Below are positions 35,388 to 44,600 of a DNA stretch of 64,000 bases, piece by piece. Below the pieces are notes generated by a model. It had not been told where the DNA came from. It ran no database searches and saw only the letters and a program-made list of their open reading frames with translations. Origin of the DNA: JAXHTH01 sp034211115 (GTDB taxonomy: Bacteria; Planctomycetota; Phycisphaerae; Phycisphaerales; SM1A02); assembly GCA_034211115.1 (NCBI GenBank), contig JAXHTH010000210.1, forward strand, positions 1-64,000, in the 5' to 3' direction. Each line of letters begins with the position of its first letter. The first letter of the stretch is position 1. A program made the translations under genes and the position numbers.

Positions 35388-38156
35388 ATGCACCGCAAAT
35401 CTCCGCGTCCGGTTGTGGGAGGGGTTTTCTGTACCGCCGTGTTGCTGTTCGTCGCGGCCGCCATCGCGGCCGGCGAGGACCGGCCCGAGCGCGTGAGCGA
35501 TCGTCATCGGCTGGTCCAGGTCGCGGGAGCCTCGGCGCCGGCGATGGTCTACGAGCGGGAGGGACGGATCAAGCGCCTCTACGGCGCGGTCTTCGCCTCC
35601 GGGGCCAGCCCGCAGCGCAGCGCGGCGGCCTTCCTGGACAAAAACGCCCAACTCTTCGGCGTCGAAGCCGGGGACCTGCGACCGGTCGGGCCATTCCCCG
35701 ACGGGCGGCACGTGCAGCCCATCCTCTACGATGCGGACACCGGCGGGTATCGCTTCACCGGCGTCTATTATCGTCAGTTCGTCGATGACATCCCCGTCTT
35801 CCGTTCCCGCATCACGCTGCTGGTTCGCAACGAGGCGGACTACCCGCTGGTGCTGGCCGCGTCGGATCTCCGCAACCTCGCGGGCTTCGAGCCGGCCCCC
35901 GGCCGGACGCGACGGGACGCCGGCGCGGGTATCGCCTCCGCGCAGGTCATCGCCCCCGAACTCGTGAACTTCACCGATCCGCAGCTCGTGGTCTGGGCCG
36001 GCGTGGACGATCTGCCGGACCTTCCGACCCTCGCGCACACCTTCCTCGGCGACAACGGCTACCGCCCGGGCGATCCGGCCCCGGAGAAGTACCTGTTCGT
36101 CACCGACGCCGTCACCGGCGAGATCCTCTACGTCGAGAACATGATTCTGAACGCGGACGTGGAGGGCAACGTGAGCGCCCTCGCCTCGCCGGACTATCGC
36201 GCCGATGACTGCGTCGACGAGCTCGTTCTGCCCATGCCGTATGCGCGGGTGAGCATCGGCGCAACCGTGGCCTACGCCGACGAGTTCGGCGACTTCGTGA
36301 TTCCCAACGACGGCGACGACCCGGTCGACGTGACGTCGACGGTGCGCGGCCGCTGGTTCCGGGTGAACAACCAGGGCGGCGAGGAGGCGTCGATCACGCT
36401 GTACGACGTGATCCCGCCCGGCCCGGCCGACTTCCTCCACAACGAGAGCAACAGCGAGTTCACCACGGCCGAGGTGAACGCGTACATCCAGGCGAACATC
36501 GCCCGCGACAACGCGCTGGCCGCCAACCCCGAGTACCCGGTCATCGGCAACCAGCAGGACTGGCCGGTCAACGTCAACATCGCCGACACCTGCAACGCCT
36601 ATTACGACTACTCGTCGATCAACTTCTTCCGTGACGGCGGGGGATGCAACAACACCGGCTTCGGCGACGTCGTCCATCACGAGTACGGCCACCATCTCGT
36701 CGCCAGCGGCGGGAGCGGGCAGGGCGCCTACGGCGAAGGGATGTCCGACGTCTGCGGCTTCCTCATCACCGGACGCTCGCAGCTCGCCATCGGGTTCCAG
36801 AGCTGTAACAGCGGCATCCGCGATGCGGACAATACGCTTCAATACCCCTGCGACGGGCAGATCCACTACTGCGGCCAGCTTCTCTCCGGCTGCGTGTGGG
36901 ATACCCAGGAAGAACTGAAGATCACCGAGCCGGACGACTGGTACCAGATCATCCGAGGCCTGGCGATCAACTCGATCCTCCTGCACTCCGGTGACTCGAT
37001 CACGCCGGAGATCACCATCGACTTCCTCGTGCTGGATGACGATGACGAGACGATCTACAACGGCACGCCGCACTACGAAGAGATCGCGGCGGGTTTCGGC
37101 GCCCACAACATGGACGCGCCGGACCTCGTCTTTCTTGGTTTCGAGTTCCCCAACGGCCTGCCGAACATGATCGCCCCGGACGGCGGGACGACCGTGCGCG
37201 TCCTCGTGAACAGCGTGACCGGCGAGCCCGAGCCCGGGAGCGGCCTGCTTCACGTCGATGACGGCTCCGGATGGGCCAGCTTCGAGATGACCGAGGTCGA
37301 GCCGAACGTGTACGACGCCGTCTTCCCCGCCGTCGACTGCGCCGCACAAGTCGACTTCTACTTCACGGCCGAAACGACCGAGGGCCAGATGCAATACTGG
37401 CCCGGCGATGCGCCGGCGGAGACGTTCTCCGCGATCTCGGCCTACGGCCTGGAGACGCTGTTCGCCGATGACTTCAACGAGGATCTGGGCTGGGCCGTCT
37501 CCGGCTCCGTGACCGACGGACCGTGGGAGCGCGGCATTCCGATCACGAACTGTGATCGCGGCAACCCCCAGGAGGATGCCGACGGATCGGACTGGTGCTA
37601 CCTCACCGACAACAGCTCCGCCGACAACTGCAACAGCGACGTCGATGGCGGCACCACGATCCTGACCTCGCCGATCATGGACGCCTCGGCCGGCTCGGCG
37701 CTCATCTCCTATTACCGCTGGTACTCCAACACCCAGGGCAACGACCCGATGAACGACGTTCTTGAGGTCGAGGTGTCCGACGACGGCGGATCCACGTGGA
37801 CGCCGCTGGAAACCGTCGGTCCGGCCGGGCCGGAGGTCGACGGCGGGTGGTTCTACAGGGAGTTCCTCATCGACGATTTCGTCGAGCCGACCGACCAGTT
37901 CCGGATTCGCTTCAAGGCCTCCGATCTCAACGACGGCTCCGTGGTCGAAGCCGCGGTGGACGGGATCGAGCTGAAGCGCATCGACTGCGAGGGCGGCCTG
38001 CCCGAGGACATCAACGGCGACGGCGCCGTCAACACCGAGGATCTGCTGCTCCTGCTCGGGGCGTGGGGCCCGTGCCCGGGTTGCCCGGAGGACATCAACG
38101 GTGATGACGAGGTGAACACCGCCGACCTGCTGCTCCTGCTGGCCGCGTGGGGCTGA
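35388..38156 (+). CDS. Secreted HEXXH metalloprotease with jelly-roll domain and dockerin-like tail
   Basis: A 922-residue exported protein. A signal peptide (VVGGVFCTAVLLFVAAAIAAG) is followed by an FTP-like propeptide (RSAAAFLDKNAQLFGVEAGDL; FRSRITLLVRNEADYPLVLA). The catalytic domain carries the zinc motif FGDVVHHEYGHHLVASGG (~430) and the third ligand in GAYGEGMSDVCGF (~450), as in M36/M4-like gluzincins. A beta-sandwich region (about 690-860; LFADDFNEDLGWAVSG, LEVEVSDDGGSTW) resembles MAM/jelly-roll modules. The tail has two motifs, DINGDGAVNTEDLLLLLGAW and DINGDDEVNTADLLLLLAAW. ATG has AGGAAAGAGG upstream. An intrinsic terminator follows at 38222. Confidence 0.9.
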   Translation: MHRKSPRPVVGGVFCTAVLLFVAAAIAAGEDRPERVSDRHRLVQVAGASAPAMVYEREGRIKRLYGAVFASGASPQRSAAAFLDKNAQLFGVEAGDLRPVGPFPDGRHVQPILYDADTGGYRFTGVYYRQFVDDIPVFRSRITLLVRNEADYPLVLAASDLRNLAGFEPAPGRTRRDAGAGIASAQVIAPELVNFTDPQLVVWAGVDDLPDLPTLAHTFLGDNGYRPGDPAPEKYLFVTDAVTGEILYVENMILNADVEGNVSALASPDYRADDCVDELVLPMPYARVSIGATVAYADEFGDFVIPNDGDDPVDVTSTVRGRWFRVNNQGGEEASITLYDVIPPGPADFLHNESNSEFTTAEVNAYIQANIARDNALAANPEYPVIGNQQDWPVNVNIADTCNAYYDYSSINFFRDGGGCNNTGFGDVVHHEYGHHLVASGGSGQGAYGEGMSDVCGFLITGRSQLAIGFQSCNSGIRDADNTLQYPCDGQIHYCGQLLSGCVWDTQEELKITEPDDWYQIIRGLAINSILLHSGDSITPEITIDFLVLDDDDETIYNGTPHYEEIAAGFGAHNMDAPDLVFLGFEFPNGLPNMIAPDGGTTVRVLVNSVTGEPEPGSGLLHVDDGSGWASFEMTEVEPNVYDAVFPAVDCAAQVDFYFTAETTEGQMQYWPGDAPAETFSAISAYGLETLFADDFNEDLGWAVSGSVTDGPWERGIPITNCDRGNPQEDADGSDWCYLTDNSSADNCNSDVDGGTTILTSPIMDASAGSALISYYRWYSNTQGNDPMNDVLEVEVSDDGGSTWTPLETVGPAGPEVDGGWFYREFLIDDFVEPTDQFRIRFKASDLNDGSVVEAAVDGIELKRIDCEGGLPEDINGDGAVNTEDLLLLLGAWGPCPGCPEDINGDDEVNTADLLLLLAAWG

Positions 38157-38221
38157 GCCCCCGGATCCGTCCGCGGCCGGCAGGCCGTGCCGCGAGCGGG
38201 TTCCGATGACGGCAGACGACA

Positions 38222-38250
38222 GGGCGGGCCGCAGTGCGGCCCGCCCTTTT
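38222..38250 (+). terminator. Intrinsic terminator of the metalloprotease gene
   Basis: A 10-bp GC stem (GGGCGGGCCG / CGGCCCGCCC) around CAGTG is followed directly by TTTT. It lies 66 bases past the stop codon and 11 bases before the tRNA-Leu 3-prime end on the opposite strand. Confidence 0.88.
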
Positions 38251-38261
38251 CGTTCGTCTCA

Positions 38262-38347
38262 TGCCCAGAAGAGGACTCGAACCTCCACGGGATTTTACTC
38301 CCACCAGCACCTCAAGCTGGCGCGTCTGCCAATTCCGCCATCTGGGC
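38262..38347 (-). tRNA. tRNA-Leu (anticodon GAG)
   Basis: An 86-nt tRNA with a seven-pair acceptor stem (GCCCAGA / TCTGGGC), D-arm GGCGGAATTGGCAGACGC, anticodon loop TTGAGGT in a CCAGC/GCTGG stem (anticodon GAG, reading CUC/CUU), a long class II variable arm (TGGGAGTAAAATCCCGT) and T-arm GGAGGTTCGAGTCCTC. The discriminator base is A, as required for leucine. The 3-prime CCA is not encoded. Confidence 0.96.
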
Positions 38348-38365
38348 TTGCAGTGATTGCGCCAG

Positions 38366-38393
38366 AGTATAGGCCCGCCGCGGATCCTGTCGA
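38366..38393 (-). promoter_or_regulatory. Candidate promoter of tRNA-Leu
   Basis: On the minus strand TCGACA (38393-38388) and TATACT (38371-38366) are spaced 16 bases apart, about 19 bases upstream of the tRNA 5-prime end. The spacing and the strong -10 match support a sigma70-type promoter. Confidence 0.6.
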
Positions 38394-38652
38394 GCCGGGC
38401 CGTTCCGGGGCGGGTGTCCGGATGCATCGGCCGCCGGCGGGTCGTCGTTGAGCGGACGGGAGGCAAAAACGTGCCGATGCGTAAGCCATTGCCAGACCGG
38501 CGGTTGCGGCTTCCCGCCCGCCCGCCTCGCCCGTGATCGGCCACCTGCCGCTGGACGCGAGGCGTTTCCGTGGCATTATTGAAGTACAACCGAGGAGGGC
38601 GGATGGTCGTCGGCGCGTCGCGCCGGCCTGTGGCGTGGGGAGGTCCTGCCCG

Positions 38653-38958
38653 ATGCACTGTCCCTGTACCGCGATACTTCAATTGCGCCGGCCCGATCCA
38701 TCCCTGGCGCGCGGTGCTCTGCCCCTGCTCTTCCGGCCCCATCGCGGCGTGGGAAACGTCGAATTCAAGCCCGACGATTCGCTCGTCACCGTCTGCTTCG
38801 ACGGCCGGTTGACGGATCTGGCGGAGATCGTCCGCGCGATCGAGGACGGGGGCTCGGTGGTGGCCAGCGTCGCCCAGCGCCGGGTCGCGCCGATCCACGC
38901 CCCGGCCGGGCCTCGACCAACTGAGGCGGCTTGCGGGTCAGCCGGCGCGGCGTCCTGA
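38653..38958 (+). CDS. Small HMA-like (heavy-metal-associated fold) protein without the usual CxxC
   Basis: A 101-residue protein. Residues ~34-75 (VGNVEFKPDDSLVTVCFDGR, then LTDLAEIVRAIEDGGSVV) match the beta-alpha-beta second half of HMA metal-binding domains, but the GMTCxxC loop is missing; MHCPCTA with a CxC stands near the N-terminus instead. ATG at 38653 has GGGGAGG nine bases upstream. The frame is open further upstream to 38533. The 304 bases before it, back to the tRNA, hold the tRNA promoter and a 9-bp inverted repeat (38578-38586 and 38675-38683) of unknown meaning. It could be a metal chaperone relic. Confidence 0.55.
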   Translation: MHCPCTAILQLRRPDPSLARGALPLLFRPHRGVGNVEFKPDDSLVTVCFDGRLTDLAEIVRAIEDGGSVVASVAQRRVAPIHAPAGPRPTEAACGSAGAAS

Positions 38959-39047
38959 CCGCGCTCGCCCGGCTCCCTGCCCGGCCTTCCGTCCCCTCGC
39001 CGCCCTCTCATCCGCGGCGACCGCGGCCGCGTCTATGATCCTCGATC

Positions 39048-39734
39048 ATGGATGAGCGGACGCTCCGCATCAGCGAGGTCTTCCATTCGATCCAGGGCGA
39101 ATCGACCCGGGCCGGCGAGCCGTGCGTCTTCATCCGCCTTGCGGGCTGTCATCTTCGCTGCACCTACTGCGACACGGAGTACGCCTTCCGCGAGGGCGGG
39201 CGTCGAACCGTCGCTGAGCTCGTCGATGAAGTCCTCTCGTATCCGACAAGGCTGGTGGAGATCACGGGCGGCGAGCCGCTGCTGCAGGAGCCGGTGCACG
39301 AGCTGACCCGCCGGCTGTGTGATGCCGGAAAGACCGTTCTCATCGAGACCTCCGGGGCCTGCGACATCAGCGCCTGCGACGAGCGGGCCATCCGGATCAT
39401 GGATCTGAAGACCCCCGGAAGCGGCGAGGAGGGCCGGAACAACCTGGACAATCTTCGGCATATCACGCCGCGCGACGAGGTGAAGTTCGTCATCACCGAC
39501 CGGGCCGACTACGAGTGGGCGAAGTCGATGATGGAGCGGCATCGATTGACGGGGCGCTGCGCGGCGGTGCTGTTCTCGCCCGTGTTCGAGCAGGCGGCGG
39601 GGCACGAGGTGGCGGGGAAGGCCAGCCTGCCCCCCCCCGAGCTGGCGGCGTGGATCCTCGCCGACGGACTCGACGTGCGCCTCCAGCTCCAGCTTCACAA
39701 GTTCATCTGGGACCCCGGCCGGCGGGGGGTCTGA
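39048..39734 (+). CDS. queE: 7-carboxy-7-deazaguanine synthase
   Basis: Radical SAM enzyme that contracts 6-carboxytetrahydropterin to the deazaguanine core on the route to queuosine. The 228-residue protein opens with RISEVFHSIQGESTRAGEP and has the QueE cluster motif with long spacing, AGCHLRCTYCDTEYAF (Cys pattern Cx3Cx2C). VEITGGEPLLQ binds SAM, and KTVLIETSG and MDLKTPGSGE follow. It sits 80 bases before queD on the same strand, so the two probably form an operon. Confidence 0.95.
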   Translation: MDERTLRISEVFHSIQGESTRAGEPCVFIRLAGCHLRCTYCDTEYAFREGGRRTVAELVDEVLSYPTRLVEITGGEPLLQEPVHELTRRLCDAGKTVLIETSGACDISACDERAIRIMDLKTPGSGEEGRNNLDNLRHITPRDEVKFVITDRADYEWAKSMMERHRLTGRCAAVLFSPVFEQAAGHEVAGKASLPPPELAAWILADGLDVRLQLQLHKFIWDPGRRGV

Positions 39735-39814
39735 GCCGCGGCCGGGTTGGGCGGCCGCCGCGCGTCGGCGCCCCGCCTCGCGGTCCGCTCCCCGATGCCT
39801 ATGATGTGCCTCCC

Positions 39815-40177
39815 ATGCACGTCCAGCTTGTCAAGACGTTCGGTTTCGAGGCGGCCCATCACCTGCCCTCCTTCCCGGAGGGGCACAAGTGCCGGCGGCT
39901 GCACGGCCACTCCTACTCGGTCGACGTCGTCGTCGAGGGCGAGGTCCCCGAGGGGCAGAACCATCTCATCGACTACGCCGACATCAAGGCCGCCTTCGAG
40001 CCCCTCCGCAAGAAGCTCGATCACGCCTATCTCAACGACATCGAGGGGCTGGAGGATCCCACCGCGGAAGTGATCGCGGCGTGGATCTGGGACCAGCTCA
40101 TCGCACGCCTGCCTCTGCTCACGGAGATCCGCCTGCACGAGACGTGCAACAACGCCTGCATCTATCGCGGGCCGTGA
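39815..40177 (+). CDS. queD: 6-carboxy-5,6,7,8-tetrahydropterin synthase
   Basis: Makes the QueE substrate from 7,8-dihydroneopterin triphosphate. The 120-residue protein shows FGFEAAHHLPSFPEGHKCRR followed by LHGHSYSVDV, giving the three zinc histidines and the catalytic Cys, then HLIDYADIKAAFEPLRKKLDH and PTAEVIAAWIWDQL with ETCNNACIY at the end. ATG at 39815 is the start that fits the family. With queE and gluQ, three queuosine-related genes are in this window. Confidence 0.95.
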   Translation: MHVQLVKTFGFEAAHHLPSFPEGHKCRRLHGHSYSVDVVVEGEVPEGQNHLIDYADIKAAFEPLRKKLDHAYLNDIEGLEDPTAEVIAAWIWDQLIARLPLLTEIRLHETCNNACIYRGP

Positions 40178-40279
40178 TCGGCGATCGCCTCCGCCCGCCG
40201 GCTTGTCCGGGGCCGGCCGATCGTCTCAAATACGGCATTCCGATCCGGCCCGAAGCGCACGCCGCGAGGGTGAAGAACC

Positions 40280-40834
40280 ATGCCCGCCCCGAACCTCGAT
40301 CATCCCACGCTTGCCCGGGTCAAGGCGGCCTTCTCGGAAGTGAAGCTGCTCGCCACGGAGTTCCGCGGCCAGACGACGCTCATCGTCCCGCCCGAGCACC
40401 TGCACAAGATCATGCGCTTCCTCCGCGAGGACACCGACTGCGATTACGACTTCCTCAGCGATGTCACCGCGGCGGATTACCTGGACTACCCCGCGTCCAT
40501 GCCCGGGCGGTTCGCGGTGATCTATCTGCTTGCGAGCTATTCGCACGGCCGGCGGCTGACGGTGAAGACCTTCCTCGATCCGAGCCTGGACACGTCGGGC
40601 AACGAGCCGGATCCGGCCCTGGAGGTGGATTCGATCACCGACATCTGGCCCGGGGCCGAGTGGCGCGAGCGGGAGGTGTACGACCTGTTCGGCATCCGCT
40701 TCCGCAATCACCCCGACCTGCGTCGGATTCTGCTCTGGAACGGCTACCCGGCCCACCCGCTTCGCAAGGATTACCCCCTCCGCGGCCGCGGCGAGCGCGA
40801 GAACTACCGCATCCTCGACCGCGAGTCGCGGTGA
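40280..40834 (+). CDS. nuoC: NADH-quinone oxidoreductase subunit C
   Basis: A peripheral-arm subunit of complex I. The 184-residue protein contains the 30-kDa subunit signature WREREVYDLFGIRFRNHPDLRRI followed by LLWNGYPAHPLRKDYPLRG, and the N-terminal domain DTDCDYDFLSDVTAADYLDYP. Length fits stand-alone NuoC rather than a NuoCD fusion. It stands alone here: no other nuo gene is within reach, and nuoB is about 40 kb away at the window start. Confidence 0.95.
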   Translation: MPAPNLDHPTLARVKAAFSEVKLLATEFRGQTTLIVPPEHLHKIMRFLREDTDCDYDFLSDVTAADYLDYPASMPGRFAVIYLLASYSHGRRLTVKTFLDPSLDTSGNEPDPALEVDSITDIWPGAEWREREVYDLFGIRFRNHPDLRRILLWNGYPAHPLRKDYPLRGRGERENYRILDRESR

Positions 40835-40895
40835 CGGCGCCGGTGTGAACAGGCGTAAACACGGACGGCTCCGGTTTTCTACCGGGTCTCAAGAG

Positions 40896-40915
40896 CCGCG
40901 GATGGATATCCGCGG
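40896..40915. repeat. 20-bp palindrome CCGCGGAT-GGAT-ATCCGCGG
   Basis: The third copy of this palindrome, 39 bases from a GGA-loop hairpin, in the convergent gap between nuoC and the peroxiredoxin gene. Confidence 0.8.
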
Positions 40916-40953
40916 TCGAGCGCTTCGACAGCGCGCCGGACGGGATCATGCGC

Positions 40954-40978
40954 GCACGGCGCGGAGCGCCGTGCCACC
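40954..40978. repeat. GGA-loop hairpin repeat with compensatory change
   Basis: Arms GCACGGCGC and GCGCCGTGC around GGA, then CACC. Relative to the copy at 3537, one arm has A to G and the other T to C at the paired position, so the 9-bp stem stays perfect. It lies between convergent gene ends. Confidence 0.78.
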
Positions 40979-41001
40979 GCTTCCCGCCGTGGGGGTCTGC
41001 T

Positions 41002-41466
41002 TCACCCGGCCAGGGCGGCCTTGATCGCCTCGAAGTCCGGCAGCTTTGACGGATCGTCGGACACCCAGTCGTAGATCACGGTCCCCGAGCCGTCGATGAC
41101 GAACGCGGCGCGCTTGGCGACGCCCTTCAGACCCATCAGTTCATCGTGCAGCGCGCCGTATTGCGCCGACACGTCCCTGTTGAAATCGGAAAGGATCGGG
41201 AAGGGGATGTCCATCTCGGCGCGGAACCGATCGGTGACGAACGGGCTGTCCACGCTGATGCCGAACACCTTCGCGTCCAGCGTCTTCCACTCGTCCCACG
41301 AATCGCGGAGGCCGCACATCTCGTCCGTGCAGACGGGGCTGTAGGCCAGGGGGAAGAAGAGCAGGACCAGCTTGTCTTTGCCGAGATACTCCCCGATGTC
41401 GACCGTCTCGCCGGGCCTGGCGGGGAGGGTGAATCCGATTGCGTTGTCGCCTTTGCGGATGGACAC
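41002..41466 (-). CDS. Peroxiredoxin (AhpE/BCP-like)
   Basis: A 154-residue thiol peroxidase. The peroxidatic cysteine lies in FFPLAYSPVCTDEMCGLRDSW, with a second Cys three residues later. VFGISVDSPFVTDRFRAEMDIPFPILSDF and AAFVIDGSGTVIYDWVSDD complete the thioredoxin-like fold. GTG at 41466 is chosen as start because GGAGAA precedes it and homologues begin with a short strand before GDNAIGFTLPA; the longer open frame upstream is not conserved. It probably reduces hydrogen peroxide or lipid peroxides in the cytoplasm. Confidence 0.92.
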   Translation of the reverse strand: MSIRKGDNAIGFTLPARPGETVDIGEYLGKDKLVLLFFPLAYSPVCTDEMCGLRDSWDEWKTLDAKVFGISVDSPFVTDRFRAEMDIPFPILSDFNRDVSAQYGALHDELMGLKGVAKRAAFVIDGSGTVIYDWVSDDPSKLPDFEAIKAALAG

Positions 41467-41602
41467 GGGGTCTTCTCCGGGGAGGTTGGAATGAGGGGCA
41501 AGGATAGGTCGGCGGGGGAGGATCGTCATCCCGGCGTCGGGCCTCAATGACGAAACCGGGGTCAAAGAATCCGGCTCGGCTGCTCACACGGGGCGCCTCC
41601 GC

Positions 41603-44600
41603 TCACGGCGCGCCGGCGCCCGCGCCGCGGGTGATCGTGATGCGATCCTCGCCCATGTTCCAGAGGACGTGCTCGGCGTGATAGGGACGCATCGCGCCCT
41701 GGGTAAGGATCGACACCGTCCTCCCGGGGGCCGCGGTGAGGGTGGCCAGGCCGGTGGCGGTGTTGTAGTCGAACTCGTCGCAGGCGACGTCGCGCTCGGC
41801 GGTGCGGATGTACAGGCTGCCGTGGCCGAAGAGGCGCTGCACCTCCATGCGGCCGCCGAAGTTGAGCGAGCCGGCCTCCTGCTCGGCCCGCGCGGGCGCG
41901 CCGGCGGAGTGACGGAGGACGCCGGCGATGAGCCTCTGGCCGGTCAGCGTCGTCGTGCGGCCGCCGAGATTCTCGTGCAGGCACTCGACGTTCCCGCTCA
42001 TCTCGATGTTGAACCGGTCATCGACCTCCCGGGTCATCTGAAGCTGTTCCTGCCAGCGGAAGAGGGTCGTTCCCTTCGTGGCGAAGGCATCGTCGGGCGA
42101 GGGCCGGTCGGACGGCTCGTCCGCCGCGGCGTCTTCCGCTCGGAGATCGCGGATGAGCAGCTCGCCGGCGCCGACGACCTGTGCTTCCAGCGTCTGCTGG
42201 TTGTAGTCGATGTGCTGTCCGCCGATGTAGAAGACGCGGGGACGATCGGAATGATCCTCCGTCAGCCAGGAGCGGTTCTCGAGCCGCGCTTCGCCGCGGG
42301 CAAGGAGGCGTTCCAGTTCCCGGTCACCTTCGCCGTCGGTCGGGCCGGTGAACTGGAGGGTGAGGATGCGGGCGACGGCGGTGTTGAGCTCCCGGGGGCT
42401 GGGGCGCGACTCGACGTCGACATCGCCGCGCAGCTCCAGGGCACCGCCGCCCTCGGGCTCCTGCTGATACATCGCCGAGCCGGTCCACCGCGCCTCAATG
42501 GATCGATCGCCGGCCGGGGTCGGCGGCTCGATGCGGCCGTCCACGTCCGCCCGGGGAATGGGCTCGCTGAAAGCGAGGAACCGTCCCGGTCCCTGCACCT
42601 CGTACGCCCCGCTCTGCCGCTCGAGAAGCACGTGCGTGCACCGATCGAGGATGAACTCATCGGAGACGATGAGGACGCGCTCGCCGAACAGCTCGGCCGT
42701 CTCATCGGCGGCCTGCGCGATGAGCCGGTCGGCGAAGACGCGTTCGCCGCCGGCGGGCCGCACCTGCACGTCGCCCTCGGCCTCGATGGTGTCGACGGCG
42801 ACGCGTGCGTCGGCGAACTCGCCGGCCCGCGGCGCCGGTCGATCCGACCCGGCCGTTTCTTCATCCGTCATTTCGGTGAAGGTGACGATGAGGGACTCGG
42901 CCCACATCCTCTGATTCGCATCGGCGATGCGCACGCCGCCCTCGGCGTCCATCCGCCGGGGCAGGGCCTGCCCGGCCGCGCCCTCTGTGAGATCGACTCG
43001 CAGCCGGTCGCAACTGATTTCACCTTCCTCGCCGACGCTGTGGGCGCGGACGGAGCCGATCGCCTCGATCGCCTCGATCGAGGATGAGCCGGCTTCAGCT
43101 TCGGTGAAGCGCAGGCGCATCTCCTCGGCGTGGGTGAGTTTCATCTCGGGGCTGACGACCTGGACGTTGCCACGGAAGGCGGCGATGCTCGGGCCGTCGG
43201 CGCTCGCCTCACCGGCTTCCGTCTTCTTCTCCGGGGCGACGACGACGCCGTCGCGCCAGGTGATGCGCAGCTCTTCCGACCGATCGGGCACGTGATCGAG
43301 CAGCGCCGCCTCGCGCCGGCCATCGGAAGCCGCAAACACCGGCCGATCGAAGCGGCGGAAGCGGCCCTTTCCTTCCAGCACGTACCGCCGGGCCGGTTCG
43401 TCGATCGTGATGCGGCGGGCGCGATCGATGACGTTCTCCCCGTCCACGAGCCGCACATCGTCGCCTTCGAGGACGGCGCTGCGCCGCCCGCCGTCGATCT
43501 GGAGCAGATCGGCGAAGACGCGCTGCCCGTCGACGAGGCCCAACTGCACCGCGCCTTCGGCGGTAAGATGATCCAGGTCCGCGGACTGTCCGGCCGCGCC
43601 GGCGACCGCGCCTTCGCCAGCCGATGCGGGCGGATTGAAGTACGCATCCAGCGATTGCGCCCACAGCGACTGCTCGTCGTCGGTGACCGCGACATCACCG
43701 AGGGCGAGGACGCGTCGGGCGTAGATCTCCTCATCGCGGCCGGGTAGGAACTCGACGACGAGCTCGCCGCAGTCGAGGCGGCCGGTTCGATCGCCGCCCG
43801 CCGGGCGATCCGTCCCGCCCCGGCCGGCGAGGTCGGACAGCGACAGATCGCGGCTGCGGGCGGCGACGGCGCCGTGGAAACGGGCGCGGCGGAGGGCGCG
43901 GAACATCCCGCCGCGTGACGCTTCATCGAAATCCAGATCGACGCGATCGCGCCAGGCGATGTCGGTCGGCGCGGCCTCCGCCGTCACCTCGCCCCGCTCG
44001 TCGGACTCCGGCTGGACGAGCGCGGCACGCCCCGCGCCGATGAAGCCGCCGGTCTGGTCGCTTTCCGTCAGCCAGAACCGCTCGGCGGTCGCCTGCAGCT
44101 CCGGGCCGTGAATGTGCAGTCCGTGGCGATCAGAGGAGATCAGCTCGACCCGCCCGGCGGGGAGGTGATACTGCAGCAGGGCGCAGGTCGCCTCCGGCCC
44201 GGCGCTGTCGCTGATGCGCACCGGATCGCCGACGAGATCGAGCCGCGCACGCCGCGGCGAACTCAACCGCTCATCCGGATTCGTGATCGGGTCCATCGTG
44301 AGCCCGCCGGTGCAGGTGATGATCGTGTCATCCTCCCGCCGCGGGGGGGCGAGCGTGAGCGGCGAGGACTGGAACGAGGTGAGCGCAGCGCCGGCGAGCA
44401 TCGCCTCGATCGTGCCCGGGCCGGCCGGCGCCGGCCGTTCCCCGCGCGCCGGCTTCGGTGTCTTCGGCGGCGATGAGGACGATCGGCCGGCGATCATCAC
44501 CCCCAGCCCCTCGCTCTCCATCGTGAACACGATCGACAGCGAATCGCCGGTGATGCGCCGCTCCTCCGGCGCGCGGCCCTGTACGATCTCGACCTCGTCG

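Noticed and set aside
38578..38683. 9-bp inverted repeat ATTGAAGTA / TACTTCAAT as a regulatory attenuator
   Set aside because: The arms are short and 88 bases apart, and one lies inside the coding start; chance cannot be excluded.
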